Positions 17,496-26,596 of a stretch of DNA of 64,000 nt are shown here, one piece after another. The translations under genes and the position numbers were made by a program. The stretch's first letter is position 1; each line of letters begins with the position of its first letter. The stretch comes from Flexivirga endophytica (GTDB taxonomy: Bacteria; Actinomycetota; Actinomycetes; Actinomycetales; Dermatophilaceae). Location: assembly GCF_014640635.1 (NCBI RefSeq), contig NZ_BMHI01000002.1, forward strand, positions 310,001-374,000, in the 5' to 3' direction. The notes beneath the pieces were generated by a model. That model ran no database searches, was not told the origin of the DNA, and worked only from the letters and a program-made list of their open reading frames with translations.

Positions 17496-17576
17496 TGATT
17501 GGGCCACGAACCGGGCGTGGCACTGGATCAACTATTGCGGGGCAGTGCTGATTTCAGAGTATATGTAACTCAAACA

Positions 17577-17626
17577 TTGACGGACGACATACATATGGCT
17601 ACATTTCTCGACGAGTGAGGCTCGTC
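17577..17626 (+). promoter_or_regulatory. Probable promoter and inverted repeat of the ABC transporter operon
   Basis: TTGACG (17577-17582) and TACATT (17600-17605) are separated by 17 bases, close to the sigma-70 consensus. Immediately downstream, GACGAG (17610-17615) and CTCGTC (17621-17626) form a perfect 6-bp inverted repeat around TGAGG, at the expected transcription start. The ribosome site GAGGAG at 17631-17636 precedes the first gene. Confidence 0.55.
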
Positions 17627-17640
17627 ACAGAGGAGAAACC

Positions 17641-19230
17641 ATGGGCTCGACAGCAACCCGTTCCGTCGTGCGTAGAACGACTGCAGTCCTCGCCGCGTCG
17701 GCCATCTCGGCCGTAGGTCTCGCGGCATGCACGAACGGCGGCGGCGCCGCCGGTGGTAGTGGCGGTGGTGGTGCGTCCGATTCGCTGACCATGCAGTTCG
17801 CGGGGCCGCCGGTGAGTATGGACCCGGCGAAGGCGGGCAACGGTGGCTCGGCGGCCTTCGTCTCGCTGGCCTACGATCCGCTGATCTATCAGACCGGCGA
17901 GGGCAAGTTGGTGCCGGACCTCGCGACGAAGTGGCAGTACGTCGGGACCGGCAACAAGGTCTTCGAGTTCGACCTGCGCCACGGGGTCACCTTCACCGAC
18001 GGCGCGAAGCTGGACGCCGCCGCGGTCGTGGCCTCGATGCGGTACTTCCTCAAGGCAGGAGGTGGGCTGGTCGGCAACGTCGGGTCGATCGACGCCGTGA
18101 CCGCCGTCGACGACGACACGGTCCGCATCACCTACAAGCAGCCGTACCCGATCGCTCCGGAGAGCCTGACCCAGTTCTTCGGGATCGGGAACATCATCGG
18201 CCCGAAGGGGCTGGCCGACCCCAAGTCGCTGCTGACCTCGAGCGACGGCACCGGACAGTACGTGTATGACGGTGCCAAGTCGGTCTCCGGCAACCGCTAC
18301 GCGTACAAGCGCAACCCGAAGTACTTCGCACCGTCGGCGCAACATTTCAAGAACGTGTCGATCCGGATCATCGGTGACCCGAACGCAGTCCTCTCGGCGG
18401 CCCGGACCGGTCAGGTGCAGTTCGCCTCCGGTGACCCGCAGACCGCCGCCGCGGCCAAGAAGGCCGGCCTGACGGTCCAGACAGCGCCGTTCTTCAACTG
18501 GTCCCTGATGCTGGCCGATCGCAAGGGCACCGTGCTCAAACCGCTCGCCGACTCGCGGGTGCGGCAGGCGATCTCTCTCGCCTTCGACCGCAAGACCCTC
18601 GCCTCCGCGCTGGGTGGTCGATTCGCATCACCCAGCGGGCAGCTCGTCCTGCCCGGGATCCCCGGTTATGTCAAGGGCGGCGGCTACGACTACGACGTGG
18701 CCAAGGCGAAGAAGTTGCTCGCAGCAGCCGGCTACCCGCACGGCTTCAAGATGACGGTGCTGACCCAGTCGCTCATCGACCCGAATACGAAGTACTCCCA
18801 GGCATTCGCAAACGCCCTGAACGCGATCGGCATCGACGTGAAGCTCAAGGTCGAGTCGACCGGCATCGCTCAGTTCGCTGCGGACTCCCAGTCGAAGAAG
18901 TATCCGGCTGTCATCTTCCCCACGGCCGGGTCGACGCTCTATGCAACCTCCGCGCAGATTTCGTCTGGCCTCTTCAACCCGTTCAAGAGTGCGGACACGC
19001 AGGTGGACCACATCCTGGCGACGGCGAACGCCGCGACCGGCACCAAACAGGAGCAGCTCTACGAACAGGCGAATTCGCGCTACGCCGACCTCGCCTGGGT
19101 GGTCCCGATCATGTCAACGCTCAACATCCACTACCTCGCCTCGGACCTGAAGAACGTGACGTCCTCGACGATCAACCCCAACCCGATTCCGACGGGACCG
19201 ACGTCGGAGCTGTCATGGGCTCGCAAGTGA
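17641..19230 (+). CDS. ABC transporter substrate-binding lipoprotein, peptide/nickel family (SBP_bac_5)
   Basis: This 529-residue protein has a lipoprotein signal (positively charged start, hydrophobic stretch, lipobox VGLAAC with Cys near residue 30) and a Gly/Ser linker. The type-5 solute-binding fold follows, with DPAKAGNGGSAAFVSLAYDPLIY, FDLRHGVTFTDGAKL and VRQAISLAFDRKTL. Members bind oligopeptides, amides or other extended solutes outside the membrane. It is the first gene of the operon and precedes matching permeases and ATPases. The ligand cannot be read from sequence, but downstream hydrolases and CoA enzymes suggest a catabolic substrate. Confidence 0.9.
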   Translation: MGSTATRSVVRRTTAVLAASAISAVGLAACTNGGGAAGGSGGGGASDSLTMQFAGPPVSMDPAKAGNGGSAAFVSLAYDPLIYQTGEGKLVPDLATKWQYVGTGNKVFEFDLRHGVTFTDGAKLDAAAVVASMRYFLKAGGGLVGNVGSIDAVTAVDDDTVRITYKQPYPIAPESLTQFFGIGNIIGPKGLADPKSLLTSSDGTGQYVYDGAKSVSGNRYAYKRNPKYFAPSAQHFKNVSIRIIGDPNAVLSAARTGQVQFASGDPQTAAAAKKAGLTVQTAPFFNWSLMLADRKGTVLKPLADSRVRQAISLAFDRKTLASALGGRFASPSGQLVLPGIPGYVKGGGYDYDVAKAKKLLAAAGYPHGFKMTVLTQSLIDPNTKYSQAFANALNAIGIDVKLKVESTGIAQFAADSQSKKYPAVIFPTAGSTLYATSAQISSGLFNPFKSADTQVDHILATANAATGTKQEQLYEQANSRYADLAWVVPIMSTLNIHYLASDLKNVTSSTINPNPIPTGPTSELSWARK

Positions 19231-19267
19231 CCGCTGCCAGCCCCCGTCGCAGTGGAGAAGAGTCGCC

Positions 19268-20209
19268 GTGCTGCGAGTGATCGGTCACCGACTCCTCGTC
19301 TCGATCCCGCTGCTGTTCATCGTCACCTTCGCGGTGTTCGGACTCGAGTCGCTGATCCCCGGCAATGCCGCCCAGACGATTCTCGGTGAGAACGCCACAC
19401 CCGCCGCGGTGGCCCAACTGAACACGCAGATGGGCCTCAACGACCCGTTCTTCGAGCGGTATGCCCACTGGGTCGGCCATGCCGTGACCGGCAACTTCGG
19501 GTCGTCGGTCATCAGCGGAGCGCCGGTGTGGACGAGCGTGGTCACTCGCCTCGGCGTCACCATGTCGCTGTTGATCCCGAGCCTGGTCCTGGCGGCCGTG
19601 GCAGGGGTTGTCCTCGGTATGGCGAGCGCCGTGCGGGGTGGCTGGTTGGCCCGGCTCATCGACGTCGTGTCGCTGCTCGGGTTCGCGCTGCCGAGCTTCT
19701 GGGTCGGCCTCATCCTGGTGTCGATCTTCGCCGTCAAGCTCGGTGTGCTCCCGGCGACCGGCTATACACCGCTGGGGACCTCCCCGTCGGAGTGGATCGC
19801 CTCGATCACGCTGCCCGTCGTCGCGTTGAGCCTCTACGGCATCACCGCGATCGCCAAGCAGACGCGTGACTCGGCATCCGAGGTGCTCGACAGCGACTAC
19901 ATCCGGTTCCTGCGGGCGAACGGCGTCCCGGAGCGCAGCGTCCTGCTCAAGCACGTGCTGCGCAACTCATCCATTCCGGTGGCGACCTCACTCGGCTTGA
20001 TCTCGATCGGTGCCCTCGGCGGAACGGTGTTCATCGAGAACGTCTTCGTGCTGCCGGGGCTCGGTTCACTGGCGACCCAGGCGACCCTTGACCACGACAT
20101 ACCGGTGATCCTCGGTGTGGCGCTCTGCTTCACGCTCGCGGTCATCGCGATCAACCTCGTCATCGACCTGATCTACGGTCTGTTGAACCCGAAGGTGCGT
20201 GTCTCATGA
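19268..20209 (+). CDS. ABC transporter permease, DppB-like
   Basis: This 313-residue protein has about six transmembrane helices. The N-terminal FVTFAVFGLESLIPG segment and the EAA-loop-like DYIRFLRANGVPERSVLLKHVLRNSSIP are typical of the DppB/OppB permease subunit. It pairs with the DppC domain of the next gene. The start codon is GTG at 19268 with a GGAG upstream (GTGGAGAAGAG). It overlaps the downstream gene by 4 bases. Confidence 0.9.
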   Translation: MLRVIGHRLLVSIPLLFIVTFAVFGLESLIPGNAAQTILGENATPAAVAQLNTQMGLNDPFFERYAHWVGHAVTGNFGSSVISGAPVWTSVVTRLGVTMSLLIPSLVLAAVAGVVLGMASAVRGGWLARLIDVVSLLGFALPSFWVGLILVSIFAVKLGVLPATGYTPLGTSPSEWIASITLPVVALSLYGITAIAKQTRDSASEVLDSDYIRFLRANGVPERSVLLKHVLRNSSIPVATSLGLISIGALGGTVFIENVFVLPGLGSLATQATLDHDIPVILGVALCFTLAVIAINLVIDLIYGLLNPKVRVS

Positions 20210-22140
20210 CTGCCGGCGTGGACACCACCCAGACGCACGACGGACCGGCCGCGCCGGCGGACCCGGCACGGCAGAGCATCGTCCGTTCGCTGCTGCGCAC
20301 CCCGCGCGGCCTGCTCACCGTCGGCTTCCTGGTCGTGCTGTTCGTCGCCAGTCTGCTGGCGCCGGTCGTCGCACCGCACGACCCGCTCCACCAGGAGCTC
20401 AAGCACGCGCTGGAGGGGCCGAGCGGACAGTACTGGTTGGGGACCGACGGGCTCGGCCGCGATGTGCTGAGTCGCCTGTTGTACGGCGGCCGCTCCTCGC
20501 TCCTCGGGGTGCTCGAGGGCGTCGTCGCCCACGTGATCGTCGCGGTTCCGCTCGGCATCGCCGCCGGCTACCTCGGCGGGTGGACCGACCGGATCATCAC
20601 CCGGGTCGTGGACATCGTCATGTCCGTGCCGACCATCGTGATCCTGCTGGCATTGTTGACGATGTTCGATCGGAACATCAGCGCCGCGATGATCACCCTC
20701 GGTGCGCTGAGCGCCGCCGGGACGACCCGCATGATCCGCGCGGCAGCCCTGTCGGTACGCGGCGAGCTGTTCGTTTCGGCAGCAGAACTGCTCGGCCTCT
20801 CGCGGCCACAGATCCTCTTCCGGCACATCCTGCCCCGGTGTCGCGGCGTGATCATCGTGCAGGTCTCCCTCTTCGCAGCCGTCGCCCTCGGCATACAGAC
20901 CGGTTTGACCTACCTCTCGTTGGGCCCGCCGCCGCCGGCACCGACCTGGGGCGGCATGGTCGCCGACGCGGCATCATCGGTGAGCAACGATCCGTGGCTG
21001 CTCGTGCCCGCCGGTGGCCTGATCGGGATCACCGTCCTGTGTTTCGGCATCCTCGGCGACACGGTTCGCGACATCACCGCGCAGAGTTCGACGGCCTCGG
21101 CCGGCCTGCGCGCTCCGCGTCGTCGACCGGAGCCCGCCACTGGTGCGCCCGAAGAAGGAGCACTGTTGAGTGTGCGTGAGCTGTCGGTGACCTTCCGCAC
21201 CCCTTCCGGGGACCGCGACGTGCTCACGAGTGTGAGCTTCGACGTGCAGCCCGGCGAGACCCTCGGACTGGTCGGCGAGTCCGGCAGCGGCAAGACGGTG
21301 ACCGCGCGTGCTGTCCTCGGCCTGCTGGAGAACAACGGCGCCGTCGCTCACGGCAGCGCCCGCTTCGACGGCGTCGACTTGCTCGCCCTGCCGCGAAAAC
21401 GGTGGGCAGCGTTGCGTGGCAAGCGGATCGCGCTGATCTCCCAGGAGCCGATGGTTGCGCTCGACCCGTCGTTCACGGTCGGGGCGCAGTTGCGCGAAGT
21501 GGTCCGCGCACATGACCACAGCGGTCGAGCGGAAGCACATGAGCGGGTGCTCGAGCTCCTCCGACTGGTGGAGTTGCCCGACCCGGAGGAGATCGTCAAG
21601 CAGTACCCGTTCCAGATCTCCGGCGGTATGGCGCAGCGCGTCGCGATCGCGCTGGCGCTCGCGGGCCGCCCGGACCTCCTGGTGGCGGACGAGCCGACGA
21701 CCGCACTGGACGTGACGGTCCAGGCGGAGATCCTCGATCTGCTGCGCCGGCTGCAGCAGGAGACCGGCATGGCCATCGTCCTGGTGACGCACGACTGGGG
21801 CGTCGTCGCCGACAGCTGCAGTCGCGTCGCGGTCATGTACGCCGGCCAGGTCGTCGAACGGGCCGACGTCGAGGACGTGTTCCGTCACCCGTCACATCCG
21901 TACACCCGCGCACTCATGGCGACCAGTCCCGAGCACGCCGAACGCGGCCGGCCGATCGCGGCGATCGCCGGCCAGGTACCGGCGCCGGGCACCTGGCCCA
22001 CCGGCTGCCGGTTCGCGGCGCGCTGCCCACTCATGACGGAGGCGTGTCGCCGCGAGCCCGTCGCGATGGTCGACCTGGGCGAGGGACGCGACAGCCGATG
22101 CCTGATGGCCACGAGCATTCTCGAAGGGACCAGCGCATGA
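20206..22140 (+). CDS. Fused ABC permease (DppC-like) and ATPase (DppD-like)
   Basis: This 644-residue protein has two parts. Residues 1-300 form a DppC-type permease (LGTDGLGRDVLSRLLYGGRSSL; EAA loop with AAELLGLSRPQILFRHILPR). Residues about 325-640 form an ABC ATPase with Walker A GESGSGKTV, signature ISGGMAQR, Walker B LLVADEPTTALD and the C-terminal oligopeptide-type TGCRFAARCPL motif. Such fusions are known in peptide importers. Fusing one permease to one ATPase fixes their stoichiometry. ATGA overlap links it to the next ATPase gene. Confidence 0.92.
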   Translation: MTAGVDTTQTHDGPAAPADPARQSIVRSLLRTPRGLLTVGFLVVLFVASLLAPVVAPHDPLHQELKHALEGPSGQYWLGTDGLGRDVLSRLLYGGRSSLLGVLEGVVAHVIVAVPLGIAAGYLGGWTDRIITRVVDIVMSVPTIVILLALLTMFDRNISAAMITLGALSAAGTTRMIRAAALSVRGELFVSAAELLGLSRPQILFRHILPRCRGVIIVQVSLFAAVALGIQTGLTYLSLGPPPPAPTWGGMVADAASSVSNDPWLLVPAGGLIGITVLCFGILGDTVRDITAQSSTASAGLRAPRRRPEPATGAPEEGALLSVRELSVTFRTPSGDRDVLTSVSFDVQPGETLGLVGESGSGKTVTARAVLGLLENNGAVAHGSARFDGVDLLALPRKRWAALRGKRIALISQEPMVALDPSFTVGAQLREVVRAHDHSGRAEAHERVLELLRLVELPDPEEIVKQYPFQISGGMAQRVAIALALAGRPDLLVADEPTTALDVTVQAEILDLLRRLQQETGMAIVLVTHDWGVVADSCSRVAVMYAGQVVERADVEDVFRHPSHPYTRALMATSPEHAERGRPIAAIAGQVPAPGTWPTGCRFAARCPLMTEACRREPVAMVDLGEGRDSRCLMATSILEGTSA

Positions 22141-23171
22141 CTGCACAGCACGTGAAGGGACCCGGTGACGCCGCCGCGTTGCACGTCCAGGACCTGGTCG
22201 TCGACTACCCGCTCGGTCGCCGCCGCACGCGACGGGCTGTCGACGGGGTGTCCCTCACCGTCCCCGCGGGTTCGACGCTCGGCGTCGTCGGGGAGTCCGG
22301 TTCCGGCAAGTCGACGATCGCCAAGGCGGTCCTGGGCATGGCACCGGTGACTTCCGGATCGATCACGTATGGCGATCGAGGGCTCCTCGGGTTGCCGTCC
22401 GGCCGCCGGCCGCAGGAGATCCAGGTCGTGTTCCAGGACCCGTACAGCTCGCTGAACCCGACCAAGACCATCGGCTACACACTCGAAGAGCCGCTGCGTG
22501 CGCAGGAACATCGCACGGGCGTGGCGCTCGGGCGGGCCGGTAGGCAGGCCCGGGTGCACGAGATGCTGGAGCGGGTCGGCCTGCCGGCGAGCACCGCCGG
22601 GCGGTATCCGTCGCAGTTCTCCGGAGGACAGCGCCAGCGGATCTCCATCGCCCGAGCCCTGATGCTCGACCCGGAGCTGGTGATCTGCGACGAAGCAGTG
22701 AGCGCACTCGACCTCTCGATCCAGGCGCAGATCCTCAACCTCCTGCTGGAGTTGCAGCACGACCTCGGTGTCAGTCTGCTGTTCATCAGCCATGACCTCG
22801 GCGTCGTCGACCACATCGCCCAGCAGGTGTTGGTGCTCTATCGGGGCCGCGTGATGGAGACCGGTGATTCCGCGGCCATTCACGCTCGTCCGGCACATCC
22901 GTACACACGCGCGCTGGTGATGTCCGCGCCGGTCCAGGATCCCGGGCGGCAGCGGGAGCGTCGGGAGCGACGTCGCGCCGAGACACCGGTGGCAGGGATG
23001 CGTGCTCCGCTCGGCGACTCGTGCCCGTTCGCTCATCGCTGCGCCCTCGCCACCGAGCTGTGCTCGCGCGAACGCCCGCAGCTGCGGACCCTCGCGGACG
23101 GACGCGCGGTCGCGTGCCACCACGCCGAGCTCGAGCCCGCCGAGACCTTGCTGACCAAGGAGACCCGATGA
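22137..23171 (+). CDS. ABC transporter ATP-binding protein, DppF-like
   Basis: This 344-residue protein has Walker A GESGSGKST, Q-loop VFQDPYSSLNP, signature QFSGGQRQRISIARAL, Walker B LVICDEAVSALD and the C-terminal SCPFAHRCALATELC motif typical of peptide importer ATPases. The usual DEP of Walker B is DEA, a common variant. With the fused ATPase it forms the heterodimeric motor of the importer. ATG 22137 overlaps the preceding stop, and its 3' end overlaps the hydrolase gene by 4 bases. Confidence 0.92.
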   Translation: MTAQHVKGPGDAAALHVQDLVVDYPLGRRRTRRAVDGVSLTVPAGSTLGVVGESGSGKSTIAKAVLGMAPVTSGSITYGDRGLLGLPSGRRPQEIQVVFQDPYSSLNPTKTIGYTLEEPLRAQEHRTGVALGRAGRQARVHEMLERVGLPASTAGRYPSQFSGGQRQRISIARALMLDPELVICDEAVSALDLSIQAQILNLLLELQHDLGVSLLFISHDLGVVDHIAQQVLVLYRGRVMETGDSAAIHARPAHPYTRALVMSAPVQDPGRQRERRERRRAETPVAGMRAPLGDSCPFAHRCALATELCSRERPQLRTLADGRAVACHHAELEPAETLLTKETR

Positions 23172-24622
23172 CGCTGACCGACCTGGAGCCGATCGACGGC
23201 CGCCCCGGAGTTCCGCTGGGCACGAGCTTCCTGCCGGAGGGGTCACGCGGAGTGAAGCTCGAGCCCGCCGGGTATGTCGAGCAGGAGTTCCTCGTCACCG
23301 GCGATGCCCGCGACTGGCAGGACGACGACGGAGCAGCCGTGCCGGCAGGGCAGGCGGGGCGGTTCGTGACGCGAGTCCTCGTGCGTCGCCCGGCGGATCC
23401 CGCTCGGTTCAACGGAACGGTCCACGTCGAACCGTTGCACCCCGACTACGACCAGGCACTCACCTGGCGGACGGTTCACCAGCACGTGCTGCGGACCGGC
23501 GCCGCCTGGGTCGGTGTCACCCAGGATCACCGGATGGTGCCTGTTCTCGCCGAGCACTTCGACCCGCTCCGCTACGCAGGCCTGCGCATCGACTCCTTCG
23601 GCCACCGGTTCGACATCGTCGGCTCCGTCGTCGCAGGACTGCGCGGCGAAGCGACCAGTGTGCTGACCGAGCTGGCTCCTGTGGTGCAGCGCGTTCTCCT
23701 GTCCGGCTGGTCCTACACCGGCAGCTTCTGCCGGGTCTTCCTGGCGGACGGGTTCCACGACCGGTGCCGGCTCCCCGGCGGCCGCCCCGCCGTCGACGGC
23801 TATCTGATCGGCATTTCCTCCGGCGCAGCCGGCGAGTCCGGTTACCCGCCCCTGACCGCTGACGCAGCACGGGTCGCGTCCGACGACCCGCGGCGCACCA
23901 TCGGCGGGCACGACGTTCCGGTCATCGAGCTGCTCAGCGAGTTCGAGAGCGAGACGCACGCGTCGGCGGCGCGGGCCGACAGCGACGCCGCTGGTGATCG
24001 TTATCGGCTCTATCAGGTGGCCGGCACCTCGCACGACAGCCCCGCCTCATGGGGACTGCTCACCAACCACGAGCAGTGCCGCGCCCGGGGACTCGCCGTC
24101 CCGCGGTGCCGCATCGTGGAGCAGCCCAGCCGTGCCCGGATGGACGTCGTCGGGCGAGGCGCGTATGCCGCGCTCGAGCGCTGGGTCCGCGACGACGAAC
24201 CGCCGCTGCGCGGTGGGCGTCTCGAATTCACCGGCCGTCCCGAGAACGAGCTGGCCCGGGATGCCGACGGGAATGTCCTCGGCGGCATTCGTCCGCCGTG
24301 GATCACGGCGCCCGCCGCGACCTATTCGCCGCACAGCACACCGGCCACGGGTTTCTGTGAGCCGTCGCCGTGGGCGCCGATGGGCACCCCCGAAATGGTC
24401 GCCGGACTGATCGCGAACCAACGTCCGTTCCGGCCGCACCGCCTCGCCGAGCTGTATGGCGACGCGGCGGGCTACCTCGCGGCATACGACCGAGAAGTGA
24501 CGGCATTCGCCGACGACTGGCACCTCGCCGACGCCGACCGACAACTGCTCACCGACCTCGCCGAGCGCGAGGCCGCCACGTGGCGGACCACCGCCCACAC
24601 CGAAAGGAACATCAGTGCCTGA
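23168..24622 (+). CDS. Alpha/beta hydrolase domain-containing protein (Abhydrolase_10 type)
   Basis: This 484-residue protein resembles the large alpha/beta-hydrolase-domain proteins of the Abhydrolase_10 group. The likely nucleophile elbow is SGWSYTGSF near residue 182, and the catalytic His is in YQVAGTSHDSP near residue 287. No signal peptide is visible, so it is probably cytoplasmic. It sits between the importer and a second hydrolase and may split an ester, lactone or amide in the imported substrate. The specificity is unknown. ATG 23168 overlaps the ATPase stop. Confidence 0.75.
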   Translation: MTLTDLEPIDGRPGVPLGTSFLPEGSRGVKLEPAGYVEQEFLVTGDARDWQDDDGAAVPAGQAGRFVTRVLVRRPADPARFNGTVHVEPLHPDYDQALTWRTVHQHVLRTGAAWVGVTQDHRMVPVLAEHFDPLRYAGLRIDSFGHRFDIVGSVVAGLRGEATSVLTELAPVVQRVLLSGWSYTGSFCRVFLADGFHDRCRLPGGRPAVDGYLIGISSGAAGESGYPPLTADAARVASDDPRRTIGGHDVPVIELLSEFESETHASAARADSDAAGDRYRLYQVAGTSHDSPASWGLLTNHEQCRARGLAVPRCRIVEQPSRARMDVVGRGAYAALERWVRDDEPPLRGGRLEFTGRPENELARDADGNVLGGIRPPWITAPAATYSPHSTPATGFCEPSPWAPMGTPEMVAGLIANQRPFRPHRLAELYGDAAGYLAAYDREVTAFADDWHLADADRQLLTDLAEREAATWRTTAHTERNISA

Positions 24623-25466
24623 CATGCAGGTCGACAACGCACACGTCCGGGTCGAGGACCACGGTGCCGGCGACACGGTGGTCGTGTCGTCGGCGTCGGA
24701 CTTCGGTGCCTATCCGGCAGTGCTCGCCGACGAGATCCCCGGGGTGCGGGTCGTGACGATCCAGGCACGCGGCTTCGGCAGATCGACGCATCTGGCCGAA
24801 CCACCGGAGCAGGGTTGGCTGGACCAGTGGGGCGACGACGTGCTGTCCGTCGTGAGGCAGCTGGGCATCGAGTCCTTCATCTACACCGGCATCTCACACG
24901 GCGGCGGCATCGGCTGGCACCTGGCCCGGCGCCGGCCGGCTGGGCTGCGTGCCTTGGTGTCGGTCGTCGGCACGCCGCACGACCGCCGTGGTGACACGAC
25001 GTCCTCGGAGGGGCGCCGGAAGATGGTCGCCGGGCGCAAGGACCCGAAGGTCGTCGAGGAGCAGTTCCGGCTGATCGGCGGGCGGACCGATGGCGCCATA
25101 CGAAAAGCGTTGCGGGACAAGGTCATCGCGCAACTCGTGGATCGGACCCTCGCCTACTCCGACGAGGAGGGCCGGGTCAATCAGGGGATGCCGTTCCCCG
25201 AGGCCACCACCAACGACGAACTCGCCGCGATCCTGTCCACCATCGACCTGCCGGTCCTTGCGATCGGTGGCTCGAGGGACGGTGTGATCTCGGCCGAGTC
25301 CACCCTGCGGGTGGCACAGTGCGTGCGCCGCGCCAAAGTCGTGCTCTTCGAGGACGAAGGACACTTCGTCGCCGCGGAGCGACCCGAGCGGGTCGTGCGT
25401 GAGTTCCGGACCTTCCTGGCGGAGTTGCCCGAGCTCGAAGCGACCTGGGCGGAGGGCCGCCGGTGA
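24615..25466 (+). CDS. Alpha/beta hydrolase
   Basis: This 283-residue protein is a compact alpha/beta hydrolase. The oxyanion-strand region VVTIQARGFGRST is followed by the nucleophile elbow YTGISHGGGIGWHLA (Ser near residue 94). The acid is in PVLAIGGSRDGVIS and the His in EDEGHFVAAERPE, so the triad appears complete. The GTG start at 24615 overlaps the previous gene by 8 bases. It is likely a C-C, ester or amide hydrolase acting in the same pathway as its neighbours; the substrate is unknown. Confidence 0.8.
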   Translation: MPDMQVDNAHVRVEDHGAGDTVVVSSASDFGAYPAVLADEIPGVRVVTIQARGFGRSTHLAEPPEQGWLDQWGDDVLSVVRQLGIESFIYTGISHGGGIGWHLARRRPAGLRALVSVVGTPHDRRGDTTSSEGRRKMVAGRKDPKVVEEQFRLIGGRTDGAIRKALRDKVIAQLVDRTLAYSDEEGRVNQGMPFPEATTNDELAAILSTIDLPVLAIGGSRDGVISAESTLRVAQCVRRAKVVLFEDEGHFVAAERPERVVREFRTFLAELPELEATWAEGRR

Positions 25467-26596
25467 TGCGCGTGTATGCCGTCGGCGATCTCGTCCTCGA
25501 CGAACCGCACCCGGACTCGTTCTTCGAGAAGTCCCGCTCCGTCCTGCACACCGGTGACGTCGTGGTGGGACATGTCGAGGTCCCGCACTCGACGACCACG
25601 ACCCAGAGCAGCACCGACGTACCGGCTCCGCCCGCCGACCCGGACGCGCTCCAAGCGCTGGGTCGGGCCGGCTTCCACGTCGCGACGCTCGCCGGAAATC
25701 ACGTCGCGGACGCCGGACCGGAGGGCGTGCTCGACACCGTGCGCCACGCCCGGGCCGCTGGACTTGCCACGGCCGGCTCCGGCGCGACCCTCGCCGAGGC
25801 GCGGACGCCGGCGGTCGTCGAGAGAGACGGTCGGACGGTCGCCGTCCTCAGTTACAACTGCGTGGGTCCGCGGGAGAGCTGGGCGACCTCGAAGAAGCCC
25901 GGCTGCGCCTACGTCCACGTGCTCACCCATTACGAGCTCGACCATGCCTCGCCGGGTGGCCCGCCGCGGATCTACACCTTCGCCGAACCCGACAGCCTCG
26001 CCGCGATGGCCGACGACGTGGCCGCAGCGCAGGCGTCATACGACCACGTGATCGTCGCGTTGCACAAAGGCATCGGCCACACCCCCGCGCAGCTGGCGAT
26101 GTACGAGAGCCCGGTCGCGCGTGCCGCCATCGACGCGGGTGCGGACGCAGTGGTCGCGCACCACGCGCACATCACGCGCGGCGTCGAGATGCACCGTGGA
26201 CGCCCGATCTTCCACGGCCTGGGCAACTTCGTGACCGTGACCCGCGCGCTGAGCCCGACAGGTGGTGACAGCGAGGAACGACGGGCATGGGCGCGGCGGC
26301 GCACCGAGCTCTACGGCTTCGCGCCTGATCCCGCGATGCCCACGTATCCCTTCCACCCGGAGAGTCGGAACACCATGATCGCCACCCTGCAACTCACCGA
26401 CGGCGGAGTCGAGGCCGGACTGATCCCGTGCTGGATCGACGACGACGCGTCGCCGCGCCCGCTCACCCGCGACGCGGGCGGGGAGAAGGTTCTCGACTAC
26501 GTGCGCGACATCACCGCGCGCGCCGGATTCAGCACCGGTTTCGAGTGGATCGACGAGCAGCACGTCGGCATCCGTCCGACGGGAGGTGCGCTGTGA
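25463..26596 (+). CDS. CapA family protein (PGA_cap metallophosphoesterase fold)
   Basis: This 377-residue protein resembles CapA/PgsA-type proteins: an N-terminal AVGDLVLDEP, VGHVEVPHS, the motif TLAGNHVADAGPEGVLDTV and HHAHITRGVEMHRGRPIFHGLGNFV. These metal-binding Asp/Asn/His motifs are those of the calcineurin-like fold. Known members support poly-gamma-glutamate synthesis, but the group is wide and includes cytoplasmic enzymes. No signal peptide is visible, and the catabolic surroundings argue for an amide or phosphoester role rather than capsule making. GTG 25463 or the adjoining ATG 25466 starts it. Confidence 0.75.
   Translation: MMRVYAVGDLVLDEPHPDSFFEKSRSVLHTGDVVVGHVEVPHSTTTTQSSTDVPAPPADPDALQALGRAGFHVATLAGNHVADAGPEGVLDTVRHARAAGLATAGSGATLAEARTPAVVERDGRTVAVLSYNCVGPRESWATSKKPGCAYVHVLTHYELDHASPGGPPRIYTFAEPDSLAAMADDVAAAQASYDHVIVALHKGIGHTPAQLAMYESPVARAAIDAGADAVVAHHAHITRGVEMHRGRPIFHGLGNFVTVTRALSPTGGDSEERRAWARRRTELYGFAPDPAMPTYPFHPESRNTMIATLQLTDGGVEAGLIPCWIDDDASPRPLTRDAGGEKVLDYVRDITARAGFSTGFEWIDEQHVGIRPTGGAL

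Noticed and set aside
25463-26596. CapA-like gene as part of a poly-gamma-glutamate capsule locus
   Set aside because: No capB/capC-type ligase genes, no signal peptide, and neighbours are catabolic.
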